DNA of 64,000 bases from Yamagishiella unicocca (lineage: Eukaryota > Chlorophyta > Chlorophyceae > Chlamydomonadales > Volvocaceae): assembly GCA_003116995.1 (NCBI GenBank), contig BDSL01000034.1, positions 62,001-126,000 on the forward strand, read 5' to 3'. Shown here in pieces: positions 34,201 through 42,182 of this stretch. A model generated the notes under the pieces. The model was not told the origin of the DNA. It ran no database searches and saw only the letters and a list, made by a program, of their open reading frames with translations. The position numbers and the translations under genes are program-made. Each line of letters opens with the position of its first letter. Positions within the stretch are counted from its first letter, which is position 1.

Positions 34201-35570
34201 GACGCGGGCGTGTCGTCGGAACGGTTTGTGGAGCCCAGCAGCAGGATGGGGTATGGATGAGGTGAGCCCATGTGGCTAGCTCAGCACCAACCGCTGGGGC
34301 CCGTGCGGGGGGAGAGGGGCCGCTCCGTAGAGTCCCCTCACCCTCCACCCCTCTGGACTGCGGGCCGCGTGCAGCTGAGCGAAGGGGGGCCACAGCTGGC
34401 TGCCGCACACAAGCCCTCAAGGTGTCTGGAGCCTTTGGCCGCGCGCACGAGCACGCCGTGCGTGCTGGTCTACCTCCCACATTCCCCCACCCTCATCTGC
34501 CAGGGCCAACGGCAGGATCAGCCCGGCGCCAGGCGCACAAGCAGCGGCCGGGGAGTTTGACGCCGGGTCTTAGGCATGGCATGGAGCGGAAAGAGCTTTG
34601 AAGCGCCCAGGGGGAGGTCAAAGGGCAAGGCATGTCGGCTGGGTTTCACTTCCCGGGCCTATGCTGCCCGGGGAGCCATGTTTGCCCGCGTTGACCGACG
34701 CCTGGTCCTGCTCACCGCCCCCTAGTCAACCGTGGCGAGCACGCGTGATGGTGGGTGCAAGGGCGGGGGTCATGTGGACGTACCTCGGCCTCGGCGTCCT
34801 CCAACCACCTGGCCCTCCTGGTCGTCCTCCTCGTGCGCTACCTCTTCCGGCAGGTCAGCCCCAAGACCGTACTTAGCGCACAGCGCAGGCTTCACGGACC
34901 AGTACCGGCCAGTCCATGTGGCGGCCTGCGGAGAAACGGTTTTCAAGTGGGAACAACTTCGACGATCCACCCCATCGCCTTCTCGGCCAACCCTGCATGG
35001 CCCCACATGTTGAGAAGACTGCATGTATCTCGCACAATGACCCCCAGGACACTCACCTCGTGCAGCCAGAGCTTGATGACCGGCTTTGCGAGGGGCGCCT
35101 GCTTGGCTGGCTTGCCCGTGGCTGCGTCCACGCCTCCAGGAGCAGCTAGTTTGTATGACTTTGAAACATCTGCCAAGTGAGTAACAAGCTCTTCCAAGCG
35201 CAGAGTGCTGTGATGAACCAACTGGCTGAAGGGACCCTCCAGCTCGGCGGGAACTGCGCAACGGTCAGAAAGGCGCTTAATAGCAGCCCATAGCTGTCCT
35301 GAGTTAAGTGACAGGTAACTTACACTGCTCAAGGAGCTTGTTGGCCTCCTGTTCCGAAAGCAATGCCTGCTCATAAGTGAGCCCCCCTCTGCCTGTGACC
35401 GCGCACGTCCACTTCGCGGCCCTGTAATGAGCAAGTTGCTCCAGGTACGCATCGTAATCAGTAAAGACCTCGCCCGTCAAGCGTACCACGAAGACGTTTT
35501 CGCTATCCGGTATCCCATCGGGGACGCTAGGGGCGGGCGGAACATAAGGTTTCCGCCCCAACAGCGGCAT
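25261..35570 (-). CDS. WAC / HARE-HTH / DDT / WHIM chromatin-remodelling accessory protein (ACF1/RLT-like)
   Basis: Eighteen exons: complement(join(25261..25536,25698..26498,26948..27149,27400..27551,27820..28092,28403..28516,28802..28971,29229..29909,30301..30539,30923..31197,31652..31757,32089..32150,32450..32542,32895..33062,33856..34016,34784..34925,35057..35253,35324..35570)), 1452 aa, all in phase. Such proteins partner ISWI-type ATPases in nucleosome spacing. N-terminal WAC domain, residues 1-110 (MPLLGRKPY, TGRGGLTYEQALLSEQEANK), beginning exactly where animal ACF1 begins. HARE-HTH-like winged helix, about 260-330 (AALQVLKAYCPPDGLTVEQV). Coiled coil, about 395-560. DDT, about 580-790, ending in TWAEVLRRYAI, split by a long Ala-rich insertion. 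WHIM1, about 800-847. Basic coiled coil to about 1026. WHIM2, 1027-1094 (MDRCNIRRAPLGTDRHHRRY, then WWG). Lys-rich end (KWAKKPKKH). No PHD, bromodomain or homeodomain seen. GC-rich introns carry several F1/F2 copies and minisatellites. Confidence 0.92.
26531..26655 (+). repeat. F1 repeat copy in a WAC/DDT intron
   Basis: Among the clearest copies: GAATAAAGACCGGTTACACG, GTATAATAGTTGGCGCATTG, CTTCGGACAC, then GTGGGCGCATGCTGG. A second 5' piece, GGTACACGACAGGG, precedes it. It lies in the intron 26499-26947, opposite in orientation to the gene. Confidence 0.7.
27161..27260 (-). repeat. F2 repeat copy, inverted, in a WAC/DDT intron
   Basis: Reads GTATGAGAGGATACCCGTGG, GTCAGCAGG, then AACGTTTAGTACACACGTTT, the reverse complement of F2 (ACGTnTGT, CTAAACG, CCCACGGGTATCCTC). 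It abuts the acceptor of exon 27149 in the intron 27150-27399. Confidence 0.5.
28111..28285. repeat. 35-bp minisatellite, about five copies
   Basis: Unit begins ACAGGGTGGCTGAGGTCAGT and continues GCTGGTGGTGGCAGG. The spacing is 40 bp between the first two copies and 35 bp after. It fills much of the intron 28093-28402. Confidence 0.85.
30190..30267 (-). repeat. F1 repeat copy, inverted, in a WAC/DDT intron
   Basis: Plus strand: CCAGCATGCGCCCACA, CCGACCATGCGCCAACTATC, TTGTCGTTTTTCGTGTCACC, GGTTTT. This is the reverse complement of the F1 body. It lies in the intron 29910-30300, so the element sits in both orientations within one gene. Confidence 0.65.
31492..31564. repeat. CAC/CGC trinucleotide microsatellite
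   Basis: Runs of ACC interrupted by GCC over about 70 bp, in the intron 31198-31651. A GGTGAT-rich stretch at 31215-31330 is in the same intron. Confidence 0.85.
31801..31855. repeat. 13-bp tandem repeat, four copies
   Basis: Unit GCAGGTGGGAGAG or GCAGGTGGGAGGG in perfect register, in the intron 31758-32088. Confidence 0.85.
32348..32415 (+). repeat. F2 repeat copy in a WAC/DDT intron
   Basis: GCATGCACCTTAAAACGTCT, GTTCTAAACGG, T-run, CTCGCATCCACGGGTCTTCC, TCACAATCCCCCC. It is the fullest F2 copy in the window and lies in the intron 32151-32449. Confidence 0.7.
32545..32645 (+). repeat. F1 repeat copy in a WAC/DDT intron
   Basis: G-run, GTTATATAAAAACCGTATTA, CGCAACGGG, GGATAGTTGGCGCATGGTCG, TCGGACACC, then TGTGGGCGCATGCTGG. 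It lies directly beyond the acceptor of exon 32542, in the intron 32543-32894. Confidence 0.7.
33141..33222 (+). repeat. Two F1 repeat fragments in a WAC/DDT intron
   Basis: GGGTACATAAAAGGACCGGG then GATATGGGAAGTGTAGCTGG at 33141-33184, and G-run with AGCATAAAGACCGGTTACCA at 33190-33222. Both are in the intron 33063-33855, which also has an inverted trace near 33521-33548. Confidence 0.6.
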
Positions 35571-36717
35571 CTTGCGGAAGTTTAAAGGTCCCAAGGCACT
35601 GACTATCCAGTCGCGACTGTGACAACCAGGATTCTGAAAGTAGGCTTTGCTCCGAACCCATGTGTGCGTGCCGTACCGGTTTTCCAATTTACCTTTGATA
35701 TCGCAAGCCCTTAGTTCCCTGCGCCTGCCTGGCTTTATTACGCCTCAGGAACATGCACTGAGCCCTGTCTGTGCGCAGCTGAAGCCTTCGGAAGGGCGCA
35801 GGACACATGAAACCCCTCGTCACCTGGCTCGAGACAGCTTTGTGGAATGGTTGCTTACAGCCTACCTAAGAAGCTGGGTTTGCCACGCGCAACATGCATC
35901 CTATTAGGACCAGCGGCGGAGCGTATTGAAGACCTCGTCATGTCAACAACCAGCCAATCCTGCTACCCATATCTAGTCCCCCCGTAAGCACCGCACCGCA
36001 CCGCATCCCACCGCAGGCAATTGTGCCGCCATGCCGACGGACGCATCCTGTGCGCGTCATCGCACACCCCAAAGCTCTCCCTAAGCACTAACGTGTCAGA
36101 ATGTCAAATAACACGCCCCATGTGTCTTCTGCTGGGGTTTCCCCCCAAGCTCATTACAGTCCTTAACTGTCATCATGCAACAGTTCACGCGTGCTGGGAC
36201 GTACACGCCTGACGCCCTACTCCTGCGCCGAGAACAACCGGCCACCCTCCGACGGCTAGCTCTGCCGCAAACAAACAAACTCGCATTTCGAGGCCTGTTC
36301 ATCGCACATCAATCGCCTGCGTCGCTGGTCTCGAGCCGCCGCCTCACATGCCAACTGCATTCGCGCAGGCGGTCCTTGCCAGCTGATGAACCGGGAGAGC
36401 ATGAGTCGATCCCCGTCCGACCAGGGCCCCAGCCTCCGCAGTGCCACCCCTAGCTCAAACCCCATTATAGGTGAGCCTGGACGGGCCCCTGAGCAGCCTC
36501 TGCCGCATGGACGACCTGTCGGGCCCAGGGCGCTGAGTCCCGCCAACCCGGGCCGCATTGTCGCGAGTTTCGACGCTACTGCGGCCGTCGCCGCCTAGCC
36601 CGTTGCTCCGCCCGAACGCGCCTCCTCCTGCTGCTCCTCCTCCGCTGCTACTGCCGGTCCTTACAGCGGCGGCGGTGCGGCACACCGCCACAACGCAATG
36701 GTTCCGCAGGCACCGCT
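35571..36717. other. Intergenic, between the WAC/DDT gene and eIF3g
   Basis: 1.15 kb holding the promoter of the WAC/DDT gene and the 3' flank of eIF3g. There is a TTACA (minus-strand TGTAA) at 36661-36665, 53 bases after the eIF3g stop. No convincing exon. A short CACCGCA-type repeat lies near 35990-36015. Confidence 0.5.
36661..36665 (-). promoter_or_regulatory. Candidate polyadenylation signal TGTAA of eIF3g
   Basis: TGTAA on the minus strand, 53 bases downstream of the eIF3g stop codon. Confidence 0.6.
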
Positions 36718-39404
36718 CTACTTCTCGCGAGGCTGCGCCCACTCGACGCGCAGAATGAGGCTGTCGTACCCGAAGCCGTTGAGGTTGCGGATGGCCCGCT
36801 CCGCGTCGTCTCTGTGGGACAGGGGGGGTGGGGGTAGGGAGGGGAGGATGTGGGGGTAGGGAGGAGAGGGGCCGGGGAGGGTGGCAGCGGGCCCTCGCTT
36901 TGACGCCCGGCTCCTCCTGCATAGACCCGGGCAGGAGGACCAGCGGCGAGGGGAACGGCGCAGCCCTCGTTGCGCGGCCACGCGGATGAGGGATACCACC
37001 ACACGGCAACTTTCGCCTGGCGCCTAATCCTATTGTGAGGGGATGATTTGTGGTCCCTGGCAAGTCACTGAATTACTCGAGAGGGCCCCGCCCCCAGTTC
37101 TTCCTACCGTACTGACGCGGCCTGCTCACTCCCTGCACACCCCCAGGGTCGCTTCCCCTGCCTGCCTAAAACAGCCAGGTCATCGTCGTCTCTGCTGCTG
37201 CTGTTCCACCTCCTGCCCTACCCTCCCAAACCAGCGCCTGCAGCCCCCAACGCACCTATGCACGTAGTTGACGAAAGCAAAGCCCCGGTTCTCTCCCGTC
37301 TGCTTGTCGACGGCGAGGAAAATGCGGGAGACGGCGCCAAACGGCCGGAACAGCTCCTGCAGTGCGCGGAATAAGGCACACGGGGCCGGCCGGGTTTGGA
37401 CCTTGGTTGAGAGAAGGATACGCGGCGATAGCTAGGATCCCCATCGCCTCCGTGGGCAGTGCCGGAATGCCGGGACGTCATGTGGAAATCCTCAACCGGA
37501 CATGCAGTGTACACGCAGCGGACTACGGACTTCTGACGTGGGTGGCGCCCCGGCTTGCAAGGTCGAGACCTGACCCATGCTCCATAATCAGCAGCGCTTT
37601 CCGTCGCACTAAAGTTCGCATGAGGCTGCCGACCAACGAAGCGGCCCGTCCCGCTGCGACCACCCTATCGGCGCCTCTTCCACTCCTTTCCAGTCGCGGG
37701 CCCATGCCGGGGAGCTGACGCGAACATAAGGGTTTTGCGCCGAGCCCTGCCGTCGTTGCCTGCCCCGTCACTGAACCGCGGAGGTTTGTTAACTGAGGAT
37801 CCTCGTGCTCGCCGTCACAAACTGCCCCACTGCCCCCATTTCCTGGGCAACTGTGCTACTGGACCATACGCAATGCGTGACACACGCGCGACGTGGGGTT
37901 GGACCCCTGCCGCCTGGCACCCCCTCGCCGGAAATGCTGGCAATGGGCGGATGCGGCCTTCGCTGGCCGCCGCGGCCTTAGTTGCGTTGCAGGATGTACA
38001 TGACACGGCGGAGCGTCGGACCTCTGCCGTCCCCGGCCTTTCAACTATGGGAAGCATCGCCAGCCAAGACACGCATCGCTGGCCCAACGTTACAAGGATG
38101 ATCTACCACCAGGTCCCCACCCCCCGTTAGCCACCGCAACCGGCCCCACCGTACCTGCAGGTCTCCTTCCGTCACGTCCTCCGACAGGTTCGTAACCCGG
38201 ATGGAGTTGTCCTCGCGCTTCTTCTGCATGCTCTCGCCCTCGCCCGCACCGCGGTTGCGCAGACTGGGAGGCACGTAGCTGCCAGGCTTCGGAGCGCCCA
38301 TGCCCGGGCCGCTGGACTTGCCGTCCTGGGAGCGAGTCAAGGGCAGGATCACCATGCTAAGAAAGCTATCAGGCCACGCAGAAGCAGGGCGAGCCAGGCC
38401 CGGGGGCCCGGCTCCAAGCCCCCTTGGCCCGTAAATCGTCCCATGCCGACCGCCCGGAGGTCGCTGACGGTAACAATGGCCTCGTCGAGGTCATATCAAC
38501 AGGTGACTTGAGTCCAGCAGTGACCGCCATCGCCCCGACGAAGTGTGCTCCTCCCACCCGGGCCCCTGTCCATCCAATCTGCGCCCAACGATGTCCCCGC
38601 CACATCTTTAGGTCTGGGAACCCTCTCCCCTCTCCCCGATGCAAAGGTATGGGGTAGCGCGCAGGGCTACAAATACCGTACCTCGTCCGGGGGCTTCTCC
38701 GCCTCCTTGAGCAGACCCTTAGCACGCAGCAGCTCACGCTCCATGCGCTTCTTATAGAGCATCTCCTTGATGCTGCAAAACGATACGCAGTGCAATAAGC
38801 GAAACCGCGAATCCAGCTCGTTGGCCGCGGTATCGCAGCCGCCGCGAGTGAAGTTGAAAAGTAAGCGCACCTGCCGGAAATGACCGTCTTGTCTGCTGTG
38901 GCAAGCACTTGCTGGATATCTGTTGCCTTCTTCTCTTGCGTCGTGGCTTTGATCTGGCGCACACGCTCAAAGGGGATCTCCTCCACCGCCTGGACTGTGA
39001 CGGAGTCCTGCGGTGTCTCCCTTGCTGCCAACCCAAACCTGGGCCATTTCCGCCGCTCCTCCGACACCTGTAGCACCAGCCATAGGCCCCATGGTCAGGC
39101 GCACGTTCTGCAGCCGCCGAAAGTCGGCTAGAGCGCGCCGCCTCCAAATTGCAGCTCAAGGGACGGACACGTAGCAGATCTCCATTATTCCAGAAGCTGT
39201 ATTTATCCATCGCACCTTGTAGACCTTCTTTTCCACAGTCACCACCTTAATCTTTGTGGTCTTCTTGATAGCATCGCCCTTCTCGTTCTTGAAATATTCA
39301 ATCGCGGTCTTGATGCCATTATCATCTGGCCCCTTAACTACGGGCGGGGGCAGCAGGTCCTCGTCATCTAGAGTGTCTCCCCAGCGAAGCTTCCCTCGGC
39401 TCAT
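36718..39404 (-). CDS. EIF3G: Translation initiation factor eIF3 subunit g
   Basis: Model: complement(join(36718..36811,37256..37356,38155..38325,38682..38772,38871..39067,39216..39404)), 280 aa, all six exons in phase. eIF3g is part of the eIF3 complex on the 40S ribosome and acts in scanning and reinitiation. The N-terminal half has the eIF3g signature (WGDTLDDEDLLPPPVVKGPD, NGIKTAIEYF, RRKWPRFGLA). The centre is basic and helical (IKEMLYKKRMERELLRAKGL) followed by SYVPPSLRNRG. The C-terminal RRM spans about 195-280, with RNP2 IRVTNL at 201-206 and RNP1 RGFAFVNY at 240-247. The whole protein contains no cysteine, so the zinc knuckle found before the RRM in plant and animal eIF3g is absent. 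The acceptor of exon 2 was placed where VSEERRKW begins, because the frame is closed further upstream. Confidence 0.93.
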
Positions 39405-39787
39405 TTTCAGCAGAGATCCCGTTCGCACCGCCGGCGGCGGTAGAAGCACAGCAGTGGTAGGTAGAGGATGATACTAATAAGTGAATAACGACTAAAAGGC
39501 TGGGAATAACGTTCAAAGTTGCATTTTGTCGCACGGCAGCACGGCACGCCGCCAACATGGCCAGCCCTTATACAATGTCTTACTCCAAATTCATGCTTCC
39601 TAATGCAAAGTCGTAGACCTTAATGTCGACATTTATCACATATACACATACACGTCGCAGGATCAAAATCTTGTCGGTACCCTTGGCCCAAGCCCGCGCC
39701 GAGTTAGTCGACGGCCACCAGGGACTATAAACTTGCGGACCCCCTCTCCCCCCCCCCAACCGCCACAAGGTGACGAGATGCTGCTGT
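39405..39787. other. Intergenic, eIF3g promoter side
   Basis: 383 bp between eIF3g and the next minus-strand locus, AT-richer than the flanks. No gene seen and no TGTAA for the upstream locus. Confidence 0.45.
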
Positions 39788-41750
39788 TCACAGAACCGTG
39801 AGGGTGGCGTAAGCATGCTGCCCTACAAACATCCTCGGCCAGTACTGTAGATCCCCCTGGAGCTCTGCCGGGGCCGCCACCGCGTTGAAGGAGGGGATGG
39901 CAGTTGTGCCCTTGTCACGTACGGTCACGTGCAAGACAAGTATTCGCTGCTCATTCTGCAGACACGAAGGGGGACAACCGCACTTCTGATGCCAGTGGTG
40001 TCTGGGGTTGGACACAAACAGCTATGTGACATTGGAGCGCTCGGAAGGCCTGCACCTGACGCTGCGCGACAAGCTGACTGCGGGTCTGTGGGGAGGCATG
40101 GCCAGCGACGGCGCAGTAGCCGTAAAGTCTGTTGGCACAAAGATAGCCCGGGCCCAAATGCTTCCGGCAACGTCGGTTTTGCAGCAATTGGACGTGCTAT
40201 AGAGCCGGCTGGGGTTGTTCCCGTACTCAATGTACACACGGTCCACGGCGCTCCAAGCAACACCGTCCCTCCCGGACGTGCTGCTCGCCGCTGCGTGGCC
40301 CAAGTATGTGGATGCCAACTGGGGATGAATACCTAGTCAGACATAAACGATGCAAGGAATAAACCCACATGCACTTCCTCCACGAAGCGGACTCCGCCAT
40401 TCACAGTTGGCGCGCCAGCTGCCGAGTTCCAGAGGCCATTGCTCAAACACTTACACTAGGCCGGCGTAGGCTGGTGGCTGAGGCCTGGGAGCGCTGAACG
40501 ATGTCCGATAAACCGTGAGCGGCGCAGGTAACGATGGCTTTGCGTGCGATGCGCGACCATGCCTGTTATGCCTCCACACTCTCCAAGATCTGGAAGTATG
40601 GCAAACTTGTGCTTACAGTATTGCAACCACTTACAGTTCCACAAAGTCAATGATTGTTCCTACCACACCGCTGGTTCGCTGCGTGCGAGTTCGGGTCGCT
40701 TTAGCAACCGGCTCATGGGCGCATGGCCTCAAGCGTTGTGCCGCGTGGGCTGCCACTAACCAATGCATCAAAGAGCGCAATTCGTTGGGCAGCCGCCGAG
40801 GGCTCCGAAACCCAATGGCAGGGCCTGTGGGGCCCTGCCATGCCCCGCAGCGTGCATCGACAACTCTGATGGCTCATGTCGTACAGCCGTCCCTTCCCGT
40901 GCATCGGCACGCGCACGGCGCCACAGCTGCAGCGAAGATGCCGCGGAGTCCGGCAGTGGCAAGGCTTCGGCGGTTGTCGGCTCATTTGTCAACATCACGA
41001 GTGTGCCCAGGTGCTGTGGGGCCGCCAGAACCCCATCCTTATCAGCAAGCATGGGGGTCTGCATGCCGAAGCCAGTGTCAGGCCGCGCGAAGGGCATAGG
41101 CACAGGGAAGCCGGGGTGCTGCGAGCGCGATGATGCAGGTGCGGCAGAAAAAGGAGGAAGCCGCGTTGGATGCTTCAACTGGGCTTTGAGCGCTTCGCTG
41201 CTTTTGTTGGGCAAGTGGGAGAGCGCGGCGCGGTGGCATCATGACCATGAACTCGGCCCAACGACCTAATCAGCCGCCAGGGTCAGCGTGTTTTTGTTCA
41301 GCCCTGGCATCGCGTTTCGCGCTGTGAAACGCTGGCTGGAGGCGAGGGGCAGTACTCTTGAGGCCCAAGTTCGTGCCTGCTCGAAGCGCCTGGTGCACGG
41401 TAACCGCCAACCGTCGTGGTTTTCCATGCCGTTTATATGGCAAAGAACTTGGAGGCCGTCCGTCAGCACGCTGCTGTCGCTCGAGCAGCCGTCACCAGGA
41501 GCACCGGTAGGCGCGCCTCCGAAGGAAGAGTCAGCAGTGCGCACACCACAACGCGGGCATGTTCCCTCTGCAAAGCCCCGCTTGGGCGGGACTGGGCTGG
41601 CTGGCCAGCAGCCAGCAAAGGTGAACTGCTGTACTCCACGACCCAGGCGGGCTGGCCCCTGTCGTCGCCGTCGCCGACAATCCGCTCCGACGAGCCGCCC
41701 TCCGACAGCACTTCCGCTGGAGCAGAGCCTTGTGGGTCGCCTTTTCAACT
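39788..41750 (-). CDS. Probable multi-exon gene, unidentified; model incomplete
   Basis: Several minus-strand pieces have coding-like codon use but I could not close a full model. Terminal exon: 39788 to 39955 or 40001, ending ...GQHAYATLTVL and stop. Upstream exon about 40056-40318, containing DGVAWSAVDRVYIEYGNNPS, with acceptor CCCCAG. Exon 40369-40455, containing APTVNGGVRFVEEVH, phase 0 into the previous one. A short exon ending at a GTAAGT donor near 40628 (SGVVGTIIDFVEL). Long pieces 40768-41214 (contains LVMLTNEPTTAEALPLPDSA) and 41266-41700 (contains GLQVLCHINGMENHDGWRLP). The first intron-exon joins do not all agree in phase, and plus-strand ORFs overlap 40008-40202 and 40763-41269. 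No family recognised. Coordinates are the envelope, not an exact CDS. Confidence 0.4.
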
Positions 41751-42145
41751 GGTCGGGGAGGTGGCCGACGGCGGGCTGGCCATACTACTGGACGGTAGTT
41801 GCGCTCAGCCACTGACGTCGGGGGGTGCCTTCGAAGGGACCAGGAGTCGTTTCACTGGCCACTCGTTCGCAGCGCCCTTGCCCCTGCGAACCGGCAGGGT
41901 GCATTAGGGGCACGTCAGGTTTGGACGATACGCATGACGCGGGCCACGAGGAGCAGGCGGGAGGAACGGGCAACGGGCAGTGACGAGCCGTGGCCATTTG
42001 CAAGGGCGTTGGGCGACGGGCTGGACCGGCCCCAATGGCGCACCTTCCATCGCACTTCCCCTCCTGGGCGACCCCTCAGCCACAACACGCGCCCCTGCTG
42101 CGATAATCCCCGCCCACCAGCCGCCACAGGAGCCACCTCCCTACC

Positions 42146-42150
42146 TTACA
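42146..42150 (-). promoter_or_regulatory. Candidate polyadenylation signal TGTAA of UPF3
   Basis: TGTAA on the minus strand, about 35 bases downstream of the UPF3 stop. Confidence 0.6.
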
Positions 42151-42182
42151 CAAGCCTTCGCTAATTACTCGCGACCACGGCG

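Noticed and set aside
40008..40202. Plus-strand ORF with good codon use (contains ERSEGLHLTLRDKLTAGLWG)
   Set aside because: It overlaps the minus-strand exon with DRVYIEYGNNPSRL, and no flanking plus-strand exons fit. Kept only as an uncertainty of that locus.
40763..41269. 168-codon plus-strand ORF
   Set aside because: Lies opposite minus-strand sequence of equal or better coding quality; composition is Arg/Cys-rich and unlike a conserved protein.
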